64,000 bases of DNA from Molossus alvarezi (GCA_037176705.1 CM073888.1:46878810-46942809), one strand, 5' to 3'; positions 9,911-21,355 are shown, counted from the stretch's first letter. A program made the numbers and translations. The notes: generated by a model not told the origin, from the letters alone.

Positions 9911-10885
9911 GTCGTTCCAAATCCACAAATGTATACTGCCTTAAAATAATCACTTTGAGACCATTAAAAGTTCAATTTTGTTTAACATAAATTAGATTAA
10001 AATTTTTGGATAAAATTGAAGTTAAGTACAATTTAGGCTGAAAAGACCTCTAATTGTTTGAGAAAATACTGATGATGATGAAGATTCACACTGACAAAAC
10101 CTGAATGTAAGACTGTTGAAGAACCTCCTTGTTCGTCTGAGTGACAGAAAGAAGACACAGGGCTCAGAGAAGAAGCATCTGTAAATACTATTCTCTGCTC
10201 TGTTCCTGAGAATGAGCACCTGGGAATGTAGAATCACAGAAACAGGCATAGAGGACAAATTTTTAAATGCAAATAATTCAGTGACTGAAACGAGACTACA
10301 AATGATTTTATTACATATGTTAATGGGTTAACCATCTTTGGGTGTAAAAAATAAACTATCTGGCTAAAGATAAATTTTAGCAGGAGGGCAAACATGTGAC
10401 AGGGCAGCAGACATGCTATGTCCAGAAAGAATTATAAAAACTGAAACCAAGGCTATGAATCTTTCATCTTGCAGGATTACCTGTGGATGCTCAACAACAT
10501 TATGATGTATTTCTTAGAGACTAAAATAACCTATGGATTTTGAGGAGAAATGGGAAACAAGTGAAGTGTTCCTGTATTTGAGTGTCAACCTTAGGAGTAT
10601 ATAGTTGGTTTTCTGGTAGCAGTTTTATGATCGTTACAAAGTACCTAGAAGTCTTAAAAATTTGTTTTAATGGAATAAAAGTGGAACGATCTCAGAACAA
10701 GCTAAAGTTTTTATATTTCTGCGCAAAGATTGAGTCTGTATTTGGAAGGCACCTGGCAAAGTCCCAGCCACTTTTTTTGAGGTAATACCAATGATGATTC
10801 AAAATTCATATAAGGCTTCTCATCATCTTACTAAGAAATAGGTTGCAGTTATGACTCAATGGTCCAGAACTGCTCAAAGACTTAC
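9911..10885. other. Unassigned AT-rich DNA
   Basis: No gene or repeat family is recognised. Frames are at most about 80 codons. The right end passes abruptly into the GC-rich block that starts near 10,890. Confidence 0.5.
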
Positions 10886-10889
10886 TGTC

Positions 10890-11770
10890 AATTCTGTGTA
10901 TCATGGCCCGGGCAGGGCTGCCGGCCCTGGAGAAGTGTTCATACCTGAGTGGCCACACAGCCATCAGCACACGCCTCAAGGAGAGGAAAAGGCAGAGGGC
11001 CTGGCTGCAGCCAGGAGTCGGGGTGGGGGGGGAGGCTGTGTCTCCCAGCGGAAGGATGCCCCGGCGGGTGCGGCCAGGGCACTGGCACCAGAGCGATGCC
11101 CAGGCGTTGGTTGCCCAAAACAGAAGTGAGGCAGCTGCATCCTCCGCATCACGAGGGGCGGACTGGGCTGCCCGGGATGTTTGGTACTTCCCCACGGGGC
11201 GCTGGCTCACTCCAAAGGGAAATGCTCCCACAGTGGGACTCCCCTTCCTTCCCTCGGGGGCGAACGTGTCTTGAGACAGCACTGAGAGATGAGGAGACCC
11301 CGCTGGAATATACGCCCAAGGGGACTTCTCCCTCCGTGGGCGTGGGAAAGGAGTGAGAGGCTTCCCGAGAGGACCCCACCATCTCTCCCGAGAAAGCAGG
11401 AACACGATGCGCCTCAGTGGGAAAGGGTGTGGATTCCAGTTCAAACTGTACGGGGCGGACAGGAAACTGCTCAGCCAGCAAAAGCCCGGGGCCCGCGAAG
11501 GCTCGCGCGGCCGTGGCACAGAGAGCAGGGATCCGCCGCATCACGAGGCCGGCACCCATGCGGACTGCAGGCTCCAAGGGCGGCGAGGCAACAGCCCGAA
11601 TCCGGGGCTGGTGGTGAAGAGAGGTGTGAGGGGTGCTGACAGGCGGGGAGCCTGGCTCTTCTGAAAGCTGCTCCCTTGCACAGCCCAGAAGGGACAGGCA
11701 GCAGCCGCCCCCCGCCCAACCCACCTGGTCCCAGCCACCATCATCCCTCACTTGAAGTGGTCTCCTTGCT
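10890..11770. promoter_or_regulatory. CpG-rich block, possible CpG island
   Basis: This ~880-bp block is clearly richer in G+C and CpG than its AT-rich flanks; patches near 11,490-11,560 hold runs such as CCCGCGAAGGCTCGCGCGGC. Long overlapping frames occur on both strands (237 codons minus at 10,806-11,519; 211 minus at 11,149-11,784; 135 plus at 10,949-11,356), as expected when stop codons are rare in GC-rich DNA. None shows a recognised domain. The 13-mer CCGCATCACGAGG occurs at 11,144 and 11,536. It could be a CpG island or enhancer, or a decayed GC-rich repeat. I saw no TATA box or clear splice donor linked to it. Confidence 0.35.
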
Positions 11771-11794
11771 TCCTGCCACCCCACTTCAGTTTTT

Positions 11795-12010
11795 TAAAAA
11801 TAATTTTATTGATTTTAAGAGCGAGAGGAAGGGAGAGAGAGAGAGAAAGAGAAACATCCATGTGAGAGCAGAACATCAGTTGGCTGCCTCCTGCACACCC
11901 CCTACTGGGGATCAAGCCTGCAACCTGGGCATGTGCCCTGACGGGAATTGAACCGGAAACCTTTTGGTGCACAGCATGACACCCAAACAACTGAGCCACA
12001 CCAGCCAGGG
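11795..12010 (-). mobile_element. VES-type SINE, older subfamily
   Basis: Reverse copy of the 'attttattgattttaagagcgagagg' type. The head ends 'aactgagccacaccagccaggg'. The flanks ACTTCAGTTTT (left) and ACTCCTTCAGTTTT (right, from 12,011) are an imperfect target-site duplication. Confidence 0.88.
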
Positions 12011-12034
12011 ACTCCTTCAGTTTTGACTGAACAA

Positions 12035-12800
12035 AACTGCCAGGAAGACCCTTTTTTGAACTCTTTATTTAGTACAAAAGTTGCAAAAATAATAAAGATC
12101 CTATGTACCTTTTACCCAGTTCCCCCAATAACAACATCTTACATACCCACAGTATATTCTCAAACACGGAAAATTAACATTGGCACATTACTATTAATTG
12201 GACTACAGATCCTAGGATTTCACTGCTTTTCCATGCACTTGTTTTCTACTGTATAGTTCTATGAGATGTGATCACATGCACAGATCTGTGCAAACACCAC
12301 CACAGTCAGGAAACAGAACTGTTCCCTCGCTGCAAAGGGATGCCCCGCGCTGCGCCTTTCCGCTCCCCACCCCCGCCCCTCACCCCTGCAATCATTGATC
12401 TCTCCATCACTCTAATTCTGCCATTTTGAATATGTTCTATAAACTTAATTGTACACTAGAAAAACCTTTGAGATAAGCTTTTTTTTTTCGGTTGGTGTAC
12501 TATCTTTGAGATCCATCCAAGTTGTTCCAGGTATTTATAGTTCTTTCTTTTTCATCCTTGTGTAGTATTTCTTTGTCTGGAGGTACCAAAGTTTGTCTTT
12601 CCATTCATCCATTGTGCACTGAGGACATCTGAGTTGTTTCCAGTCTTTGACTTTTACAAATAAAGCTGCTGTTTACATAAAGGAACAGGATTTTGTGCAA
12701 ACATAAGCTCCTAATTCTCTATGTTAAATACCCAGGAGTGTGGTTGCAGGGTTATATGGTAAGTGTACATGGAACTTTATTGGGAATTGTCAAATTATTT
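12035..12800 (-). mobile_element. Old L1 3' end (L1M-type)
   Basis: Reverse-orientation L1: the 3' UTR lies at 12,035-12,470 and the end of ORF2 at 12,480-12,800 ('gagatccatccaagttgttccagg', 'ttccattcatccattgtgcactgagg', 'agtgtggttgcagggttatatggtaagtgt'). It is much more diverged than the bat-type L1 copies elsewhere in the window and carries frame-breaking changes. It is cut off on the right by a second L1. Confidence 0.78.
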
Positions 12801-13580
12801 TTAGGAGGGATTGCCTGGTCATATGGTAGTTCTATTTTTAATTTTTGAGAAACCTCCATACTATTTCCTCCAATGGAAAATTACACAGCCATAAAAAATA
12901 AAACCTTACTATTTTCAACATGGATAGACCTAAAGGGTATTATACTAGGTGAAATAATTCAGAGAAGGACAAATATCATATTATTTTACTTATGTGTGGC
13001 ATCTGAAAGACAAAATAAATGAACAAACAAAACAGAAACAGACTTGTAGACAGAGAAAGCATACTGCTGGTTGTCGGATGGGAGGAGGCTTGGGGACTGG
13101 ATAACAAAGATGAGGGGATTAAGAAGTACAAATTGGGCCCTGGTTGGTTTGCTCAGTGGTTAGAGCATCTGCCCACAGATTGAAGGGTCAAGGGCACATA
13201 ACTGGGTTGCAGGTTTGATCCCCAGGCCTGGTTGGAGTTGTGTGGGAGGCAACCAATCAATGTGTCTCTCTCACATCGATGTTTCTCTCCCTCCCTCCCT
13301 CCCTTCCATTCTATCTAAAAATCAATGGAAAAAATATCCTCAGGTGAGGGTTAACAACAACAACAAAAAGTATAAATTGGTAGTTAAAAAATGGTCACAG
13401 AGATGTAGAGTACAGTATACGGAAGATAGGCAATAACATTTTAATAACTATGTATGGTGCCAGGTGGATACTAGAAATATCAATGGGAACATTTTGCAAA
13501 GTATATCATTGTCTAAGCACTGTGCTGCACACCTAAAATTAATGTAATAGTGAATGTCAACTGTAATAGGAAAAAAAATT
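12801..13580. mobile_element. Second 5'-inverted L1, carrying a VES SINE
   Basis: Bases 12,801-12,870 are minus-strand L1 ('gattgcctggtcatatggtagttctatttttaatttttgagaaacctcc'); 12,871-13,580 are plus-strand L1 from 'aatggaaaattacacagccataaa' to the 'gcacacctaaaattaatgtaatagtgaatgtcaac' end. In consensus order about 170 bases are missing between the parts. This is again a twin-priming structure with a junction deletion. A VES at 13,138-13,367 interrupts the plus part. A degraded duplication may be AAATTATTTTTAG near 12,791 and AAATTCTTTAAG near 13,578. Confidence 0.75.
13138..13367 (+). mobile_element. VES-type SINE inside an L1
   Basis: Plus-strand SINE: CCCTGGTTGGTTTGCTCAGT start, tRNA-like head, CT-rich stretch, and 'aaaaatcaatggaaaaaatatcctcaggtgagggtt' plus an AAC-repeat tail. 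Target-site duplication AAGTACAAATTGG (13,124-13,136) and AAGTATAAATTGG (13,368-13,380), one mismatch. The A-box-like TTTGCTCAGTGG is mutated relative to younger copies. Confidence 0.92.
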
Positions 13581-13589
13581 CTTTAAGAA

Positions 13590-14430
13590 TGAATGACCAT
13601 TTTGTTTAGCAAGATATTAATGAATCCTCAAACAAAAAAAGGCCAACATGGAGCCAAAGAGATGGTTGTGGCTAGACAACTGTGCATAAACAGTAAGAAA
13701 ACCTGAACTTGAACTGCAGAGGGAACAGGAGGGACGGTGAGGGTGAGCAAGGCCCGGGGCCTGCTGTCGGGGTCCCTTGTGAGAAAACCCTCTGTGACGG
13801 ACTGGCTGAGGGCCATTTAGCAAGACAGATGTCTACGTTCAATTCTAGCCTTTCCGTGTTGTTGTGATGTAACTGCCAAGTGACCCTGTTACCCTGAGCA
13901 TTTATTAAAATCTGTTATACCCAAAAAAGCTTTGTATGAGTAATCTGCAGGGAAATCTAGGGGTGAAAAGCCAGGTATAAATCAAAACAAAGCAGAGGAA
14001 AGAAAATAGCAAGGAAGTTCAAGCCTTTAATGGAAACTAAATCTCAAAGCCAGAAGTGAGTATCAGGGCTCAGGAATTGGGGTGGGGTCCTGGGTGGCCG
14101 TGGACTCCCCACTGAAGTCAGTGAATTCCTAGGCTGTCCTCTGTGAACAGACACCTGTCGTCAAAGCGGTGGTCCTGGCAGAGGCTGAAGTCTGGTGACA
14201 GGAAGGAAAATGTGAAGGGGTTAAAAGACCGCACAAAGAACAGCTCTGGCAGTCTGAAGAACATGTCTGGAAGCTGTTTTTAGAATCAAGAGAGTTCCAA
14301 GTTAACCAGCCATAATAAATTCTGTATTCTAAGTTAAGTGTCACGAAACAAGGATGAGGAAGAGAGCTTAGCAGTTTTCTGGTTGCAGAATTTCAAAAAC
14401 ATTCCTGTGATAAAGGAACAAATAATTAGA
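13590..14430. other. Unassigned DNA
   Basis: No repeat family or gene is recognised. A GC-richer part at about 13,710-13,815 gives two overlapping minus-strand frames (68 and 62 codons) without recognisable content. Confidence 0.4.
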
Positions 14431-14439
14431 GTGTGAAGG

Positions 14440-15230
14440 CAGTTGCAGACAGCCTTCTGAAGGCCGGCTCCCGCAGCGGGGGAGGCTGCTGGAACCCAGG
14501 CAGGGCGCGGTGGCCATGCGGGCCTGGGAGTCACTGGCTCGGCGGCCGCTGCCAGACCCTCTGCGAGCCACTCGCGTCCTGTCTCCATGATCTTACCTGC
14601 AAAATGTGAACACCAGTAAACAGCACCAAATTCACAGCGCCGCCGGGAAGGTGACATGACTTCATACATGTAACGCACTTAGGTTGGCAGCAGGTGCCCA
14701 GAGGGAACTTGATGCGTTTGCCCCTTTACTGTCCACAGGAAACGGCTCCCGGACAGCGCTCGAAGCCTGGCCCCGAGAGCTAGGAACCCGTCTCCCATTT
14801 AGCGAGAAAAGATGGGGTCACAGCGCAAGCCACTTGGAGCTTTCCGCGGAGGTGATGTTTAAGACAGAACAACACCTCGAGTTTCCGCCTCTTTATCAGC
14901 ATCTGGCGATCCGCACGACTGACACTATTTAACATCTGCACGGGCTTAAACACCATTTAGGTATGAAAAATGCGCCCTGTTTTCACGAGGAGCGCAGCCA
15001 AGGCAGGGAGGCAGCGATTTCTAGCCCCTGCCTCCAGGACCCACAGGCACACGGGTGGCAGGGAGCCACCGACAGCACGGGAGACCTCCACAGAGATCTC
15101 CGCACAGAGTTGGCAGAGTGACAGCGAACCTGGTGGTGGGAACAGATCCAGTTATGGCAAAACGGGAAATTCATCCTGTCTCCCCCACCCGATGCAGTGC
15201 TCAGACTGGGGACTCCTCTTTGTATATTTC
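14440..15230. promoter_or_regulatory. Second GC-rich block with splice-like signals
   Basis: CpGs are frequent at 14,460-14,660 and again at 14,740-15,130. On the minus strand CATTTTGCAG|GTAAGATC (boundary at 14,597) is a canonical donor, and 192 bases downstream TTTGTTCCTTTATCACAG|GAAT (boundary at 14,404) is a good acceptor. A 114-codon minus frame at 14,334-14,678 reads through both. No protein is recognised. It may be an exon pair of a non-coding RNA or simple coincidence. Confidence 0.25.
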
Positions 15231-15467
15231 TTTTTAAAATACCTGCTTTTTCTTGACTTTGACTTTGAGATTCCTGTATTTAGATTGCTTTGTTCATGGT
15301 GTGAGCTTGCATCCAAACACACACGAGTTATGGCTTCATAAAACCAAGTAATCCTAATCGCCTGCCACAAAATGCTAGGATCTATTTTTCTACAGAAGCC
15401 AAATCCTTGAAAAACAAAGAAAAATAATCAATACTGACAAGAATGCATGGCCTAACCCTTTTTTAAA

Positions 15468-15560
15468 AAATTTATCTTTATTGTTTAAAGTTATACAAAT
15501 CCCCCCCCCCACCCTACCCTCCTCCCCGCTGACTTCACCACTCTATTGTCCTGTGGCACA
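15468..15560 (-). mobile_element. Possible L1 3' UTR fragment
   Basis: The segment 'tttatctttattgtttaaagttatacaaat', followed by a C-run at 15,501-15,510 and 'caccctaccctcctccccg', resembles the reverse complement of the bat L1 3' UTR end. It is short and diverged. Confidence 0.4.
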
Positions 15561-15849
15561 AAAATCTCAAACAAGTAAGAGTTCAGCTATTAAGCGAAAA
15601 AAAATGTTTATGTATCACCTTTATCACCTACATGCCTTCCAAATACTATGTTCCATAATCCCCAAATCCTACAAAGTGGAAGCATTTAAAAGATCATTTT
15701 ATCGATGTCAGCGGAGGCAGGGGTTGAGATGCAAAACCAGTTCTGAGTGCAGAGCTGGTGCGATGCCCCTACACGGATATCCTGAGACACAGAATGCACA
15801 GCCTTTCTCAGTAACTGGTTACAGGTTGTGACATATTTTTACCTTTGAA

Positions 15850-16171
15850 GATGCTCACTTTCAAGCAATGCTTCCCAGTACTTCACCTAAATCCCTCTCT
15901 TCTCCTCTGCATTAAACTTCTTGTTTCATGTCTTCTGTGGGGATGGAGAACACTGGTCAGTGCCTTCCCTTAGCAGCGCTGCTTCCACAATGACTAAATC
16001 ACCCCTACTTCAGACTAAATGCATCCCACGCTTTTAACCTTCTGCTAAAGGCCCAATTTTCCAGCATATTGATAACTGCGTCTGCCCTTCTCTGGACCCC
16101 TTCCAAAATCTTGATGTTGTCTCCAAAAATACTATGTTCCATCTATACATGGCTCTTAAAATGAAGAATCA
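15850..16171 (-). repeat. CR1/L3 LINE relic
   Basis: Bases 16,040-16,110 read 'aaaggcccaattttccagcatattgataactgcgtctgcccttctctggaccccttccaaaatc', which resembles the conserved 'ttgcccttctctggac.ctctccaa' part of the CR1/L3 3' end in reverse. The preceding bases fit less well. This would be among the oldest elements in the window. Confidence 0.5.
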
Positions 16172-16431
16172 TCCTGGCCGGTTTTCTCAGTGGTTAGAGC
16201 GTCGGCCTAAGAACCAGAGAGTCCCAGGTTTGGTTCCTGCTAAGGGCACATACCCGGGTTGCAGTTTGTCTCCAACCCCGGTTGGGGTCGTGTGGGTGGC
16301 AACCAGTCGATGTGTCTCTCTCACATCAATGTTTCTCTCTCTCTCTTCCTCCCTCTCTCCCTCCCTCTCTATCTGAAGATAAATGCAAAAATGTCCTTCG
16401 GTGAGGATAAAAAAAAAAAAAAAAAAAAAAA
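16172..16431 (+). mobile_element. VES SINE, full length
   Basis: Plus-strand VES: 'tcctggccggttttctcagtgg' head, B-box-like GGTTTGGTTCC, 'gttgcagtttgtc', long CT-rich stretch, 'atgtccttcggtgaggat' and an A-tail of about 22 bases. The A-box region TTTTCTCAGTGG differs from the functional-looking TGGCTCAGCGG of other copies. No convincing target-site duplication was found. Confidence 0.92.
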
Positions 16432-17895
16432 GCTTTAACTGTTAGGGTATTTATTATCAACTTACAATCCACGATCACAGCTTTGTCTCTACGGCACCCT
16501 TTCCTGGCGCAGCTTCTACCCAGTGTAGTGTGTTTATTAGCAGCAATTATGATCTACCTTGAAATTATACTCTACAGCATGCCAAGTGCTTTGGGCCCAG
16601 AGGGGAGCCTGTGCTGGAAGGGACCAGGGAGCTGAGCAGGAAGGTTTCTGTAGGGTCTCACTACCACGCACCCTGACAGGGGCTGGGAGATAGCAGTGAG
16701 ACACAGCAGGCATGTGGCAGCATGGTCCCTTCCAGCAGGGGCATGCTGCATGGGGCTGCCTGGCTTCTTTCTGTTGTAACCTGCATCTCTCTCGGGACCT
16801 GTGCCTGAGTCCCTGGCTCCACCTTCCCAATGTATGTCCACATTGCTTATTTGAGCAATGTGACCTCTATCTTCTTTGGCATGAGCAATCCCACAGGAAG
16901 TCGTGGGAATGCAGGATGACCCCAGATCGGTAAGGGCTTACCGAGAGCTTTCTCACTCACTAGTCCATGAAACACTCGCCCGGTGAGGGGCTGCTGATGG
17001 CACAGAACTTACTCCCTGTAGACACCATTGGAAAGAAACCAAGTTCCTGACCCACGGAGGCCATGGCCCTGTCCAACTCATCGTTTGCTCCAGTGCAAAT
17101 TCTAGACTTCAATGCTCCTGCGTGCAAACAAGGGCCTTGTCCTGCGTGCCCCACCCACGCCACGGAGGGGGTGCTGCTGTGCAAAGCCTTGCCTCTTTGA
17201 AAGGCACTGTGTTCACAGGAGAACAAAGGAGCAGCAGAAATAGCTGGGAATATATTCTCGGGCAAGAGCGGTCTGCATACGTGACTTTGAGGCAGGCACT
17301 TCCTGTCTGAAGATGTCCTTAAAGTGCTGGTAATAAGTAGAAAAGGATGGACTTAGAGTCGGGAGAAGAGAGGAGACTGGTGAAGTAGAAACAGACGTTT
17401 CTGCATCACAGTCACCAAAAAGCTAAAGGAAACAGCATCAGGTAGGATTAGGTCTGCGTGCGTGCAGCAAACACCCCCGATGCACGACTTAACGGAAGTA
17501 TATTTCCCGTTCAGTAAAGGAAGGATGGACGCGGGCAGCACCGGCTGCCAGGTCAGCTCCAGAATCATCGGGAACTCTGCATCCGATCTTTCCACATGGC
17601 TCTCATGCTTGAGGCCCACGGTGGCTGTGCAACACCAGGTCATCCATTTCAGGCAGGAGGAGGAGGAAGAAGGGAGGGGCCAGAAAGGTGTGCCTCTCGG
17701 CTGAGTCAGCCTGCTTCCCACGGCCTTCCTGAAGCCCACCTGACACCGTCAGCGTAATCTCACCGACTACCCCCGGGAAGCTGGGCACACTGCCAGTGAC
17801 AAAAAACATCAGGTTTCTGTGTGTAAACGTGGGATGGATATTGGGTATATAACTAGCAGTTTCCACACTAAACGCTTAGACAAACAAAATACTTG
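16432..17895. other. Unassigned, moderately GC-rich DNA
   Basis: No repeat family or gene is recognised. Frames of up to 128 codons (minus, 17,353-17,739) and 101 codons (minus, 16,960-17,265) show no known domain. A purine-rich stretch lies at 17,650-17,690. Parts may be decayed LTR or L2 sequence, which cannot be decided by eye. Confidence 0.35.
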
Positions 17896-17909
17896 TGCTC
17901 TTGGCTCTT

Positions 17910-18152
17910 TTTTTTTTTATCCTCACCCGAGGACATTTTTCCATTTTTTGTTCAGGTAGAGTGGGAGGGAGAGAGAGGAACAGAGAGAGAAACATCGATG
18001 TGAAAGGGACACTTCAAGTGGCTGCCACCCACACAACCGACCAGGGCCGGGGACAAACTGCAACCGAGGTACATGCCCTTAGCGGGAACCGAACCCGGGT
18101 CTCTCCGGACCACAGGCCGACGCTCCAACCGCTGAGCCAAACCGGCCAGGGC
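17910..18152 (-). mobile_element. VES SINE, full length
   Basis: Reverse VES with T-run, ATCCTCACCCGAGGACATTT, GA-rich stretch, and tRNA-like head ending GCCAAACCGGCCAGGG. Target-site duplication TGCTCTTGGCTCTT (17,896-17,909) and TGCTCTCGGCTCTT (18,153-18,166), one mismatch. Many CpGs are retained, so it is relatively young. Confidence 0.94.
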
Positions 18153-18166
18153 TGCTCTCGGCTCTT

Positions 18167-19239
18167 AAACCTGCATGTTACCTAAGCAGGGCAGGAACGC
18201 ACCTCTATTTCTCCAACATCCACAGCCTCCCAGGGCAGCAGGAAGACACGGGGATGGAAACAGACCAGGGTATTCAAGTCTGTGGCATAAAAATGTATCA
18301 CTCACATCGTTTAGATTATTTTTAACTTAGAAATGAAAGGACAGCTTGATTATATAAGTGAAAGAACAGAACTTGATCCTAACAGGGGGAGCTGTTCAGA
18401 CTGAAATGTAGAGCTTTGTTTTCAAAACAAAAAGCATCCGTGGGCAGGGGGAGTTAGAGCAACAAAAGAGAGAATGAAACAGTAAACATCTGCAGTTTCA
18501 CAGGGTAAGGGAAGCGAATATAAAGCTCAGTTATTTTAAGCAGAAGACAAAACAAAAGTGAAAGCAGCGTGGAGCGAAGACTGGTCACTCCTGATGAGAC
18601 AGGACGGCTCCGCTGAACCGTGAGTGTGGCACACCTGGGGGAAGGGGAGGTCCTACCCGTCTCACTCGGTTGTTCTTATGCTTCCTGAGAGCCTGAGACT
18701 ACAGTAAGCAAAACCTCTGAATGAAATAATCAGGTTATATGGTTTGACGGGATTTTTTTCTTCTGTGCCAAAGTATGGCATAGTCTCACAGGCAAGATGG
18801 GCGCATTTAAGAGAGTGCTTTCATGGCGAAGAATAACGCACTTGAACTTGGGGCTATCTCAAGAAAGCTGGGATGTGCCCTAGATTTAAGGAACGGGGCT
18901 TGACCTTTACCATCAGCAACTGAGGTTCTTTGCCTGCAGTATGTATCTGCTGTATTATAGCAGATAACCACAGTCCATGTCGTATTGCTGACCTGAGGAA
19001 ACCTGGTCTCAGACAAGAGTCAGGGAACAGGAGCGTGAAGAGCGACTCTTCCGATTTCCCTATCTTACTATTTCAGGAAGGACCAAAGGCCACATAATGT
19101 CCCACAGTTGTGTTGTCAACTTTGGGGAGCATGGCCATGCACAACGCTTCCAAAGCTGTAGTGCATTCAGTAACAAAAAGGAAATTATTTCTTCCTGGGA
19201 TAATCTTCCTGTGCACATGTGTACGTGGAGTGAACATGA
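18167..19239. other. Unassigned DNA
   Basis: No gene, RNA or repeat family is recognised. Frames stay under 70 codons. Confidence 0.5.
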
Positions 19240-19435
19240 GCCTTGGAGCCAAAGGTCCCTGGTTGGCAATCCGCAGTCTATGATTCACTGGGTCAGGGTA
19301 ACACTGGGAAAGCCATTGACATGTTTCACATGCAGAAGTGGGAAGCCAGTTCCTTACTCCCTGACAGTGATGTTGCAGTGACTCAATAATACACATCAAA
19401 CACTCGACACTTAGTAGGTATTCAACAAATAGTAG
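19240..19435 (+). repeat. MIR SINE
   Basis: Shows 'gagccaaaggtccctggttggcaatccgcagtctatgattcactgggtcaggg', then 'cacttagtaggtattcaacaaatagtagc', in MIR order. Near full length and degraded. Confidence 0.65.
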
Positions 19436-19439
19436 CCTC

Positions 19440-21090
19440 TCTCCCTCTCCCCACCTTCCTACCTCATCCCTTTCCCCTCAACAATTCAATGTTTTGAATG
19501 TAGGTTCACATATTTAGCACAACTTGATCACACTACTATGTTGTGAGGTTAGATAAGGATGTCAATGGAACAGTACAGCTGTGTGTGAAAACTCCGGCTC
19601 ATTCACAATGTGATAAGGAGCACAGATGTCCAAGACATAGCTGACCGAGTGGTGATTTGGCAAGGACTCTAGGAAGGTGCAGAGATATGAGAAGAACACC
19701 AGCTTCAAAGCTCAGGTCACCTGAGCAGGCTCCCAGATGTCACCCAGTGGTCTGCATCCTATGCCCAGTCCATGGCTCTGGGACTAGGCGACAACTTGTG
19801 AAAACTGCCAGTTCCACTGATCAGTTCAAAGTCGAAGTCACCAGGTAAGGCCACTTTGGAATGTTGCAAAAGAGATGCAGGGGACGGTGAGAGTGAACTG
19901 GAGTTTCAGCACCAGTGACCTATTAGTGACAGGGAATAGTGACAGTCCTCTGGGAAAATTCATTTAGAAATCATGTGATACATTTGAACACTGAAGCAGA
20001 AATCGTGTGGTGGCTTTAAGAGCTTATATAGTGAAGTGAAATATAAAGACTCTCAGTGTATACTGTTTTTACAGCTTTTGAAATATTTAATAGTAAAGAT
20101 ACATGTTCTGTCTGAGTTGCTCATTTCTTCAGTGCTCAGAATCAAGCACTAGGAAAGCTTCATCGTGTCTGGGTAAAAAATCAATTGCTAAATGTTGTTT
20201 TTCAAACCATGTAGCTCTCACCTGTTTACAATTAAACACTTATTAGTTATACAAATAACTAAGATGCTTTTTTTAGGGCAAATGCAAGAGAAGAGTACAG
20301 AATTAAACAACAGGTCAAAATCTGAAATGAGACCAAAATACCCATTAAAATTTTTTCTCGTTAATTCACATTTAATGACTAGAAAATCCGTTGCCTAAGT
20401 ACTATGCTATGCTAAGTAGGAAAAACGAAGTAGTAAGAAGGAAAAAAAATGAAAATAAAAAAAGCATAAAAAACATTAAGCTCACCGTACCACAACCCAG
20501 TTATCATTTATTTTGACAATTCTAGTCCTATTTTAATTATTTATTATAGTACTTTATGGAGAGTATAAATGTGCTCAAGCACATTTTTTTTTAAGTTAAA
20601 AAAAGTCTATGTACTGCAAGTTTTAGGAGTCCTTTTTCCCATTAAATATTTTTTATAACCAGAAAATACAATGCTGTTTAGAAAACGTCCAAGGTTATTT
20701 AGTGACGGAGTAGAATACATTATGTTCTGTTTACCTACTTCTACAATTTGTAGATTTGAAAAATAAAAATGCTCTACTTTAAAATCAAAATGCTCTACTT
20801 AAAAAAAAAAAAACTCTGAAGAAAATATATTTTGTGAGCCTCACTTAATAAAATTCTTAGGTTGAAGTGTTAGGTTTTCAAGTTTTCTCCTTGAAGGGGA
20901 GATGGGAAAGGAAAAACCACAGATAACAAGTAATCAAGAAAGAGTCCAGGGAAAGACCAAATTTTCTCTTTGAAGTCTATTTACTAAACTGAAATCAACA
21001 TAGACGGGAAGGATTAAACTTATAGATTTTCCCCCCAAAATGATATGAAGGGAGAGAATGTGGGTAATAGCCAATGATGAGTTAGGGATC
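19440..21090. other. Unassigned, mostly AT-rich DNA
   Basis: No gene or family-level repeat is recognised. AT content is high from 20,180 to 20,850, with A-runs near 20,430-20,480 and 20,800-20,812. Confidence 0.45.
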
Positions 21091-21094
21091 GATG

Positions 21095-21355
21095 TTAATT
21101 AGATAACACCGAGGACGCCTGCCTTTGCCAGGCTGGAGGGTACGGACTGCTGCTTTTCCGCGGGGGGACGAGCGGGAGGCCAGGAGCCAGTTCACTTGTC
21201 CTCGACCCAGCAAACAGCTCCGACGACGGCGCCCTGGACACAGCGGCGCTGCGCTTCTGCACCTGTTGACACTTTAAGACACAGAATATTTCTTCTGCAG
21301 GAAGGCACTGGCTGTTCAAGAGAGTGACTTGATGGTGTGTACTATGAGAAAACAC
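21095..21355 (-). other. Short GC-rich patch with an 86-codon frame
   Basis: A CpG-rich patch at about 21,110-21,260 lies in AT-rich DNA and carries an 86-codon minus-strand frame. No domain is recognised and no matching splice sites were found. It is noted only because of the compositional contrast. Confidence 0.2.

Noticed and set aside
10806..11519. 237-codon minus-strand frame as a protein-coding gene
   Set aside because: It lies in a CpG-rich block where stops are rare, overlaps long frames on both strands, shows no recognised domain, and runs into AT-rich DNA at its end.
15638..16142. Repeated 15-mer AATACTATGTTCCAT at 15.64 and 16.13 kb as a duplication
   Set aside because: The similarity does not extend beyond the shared 15 bases, so chance or a common AT-rich motif is more likely.
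17353..17739. 128-codon minus-strand frame as a gene
   Set aside because: No domain recognised, overlapped by an 80-codon plus frame, no splice or promoter context; it may lie in a decayed repeat.
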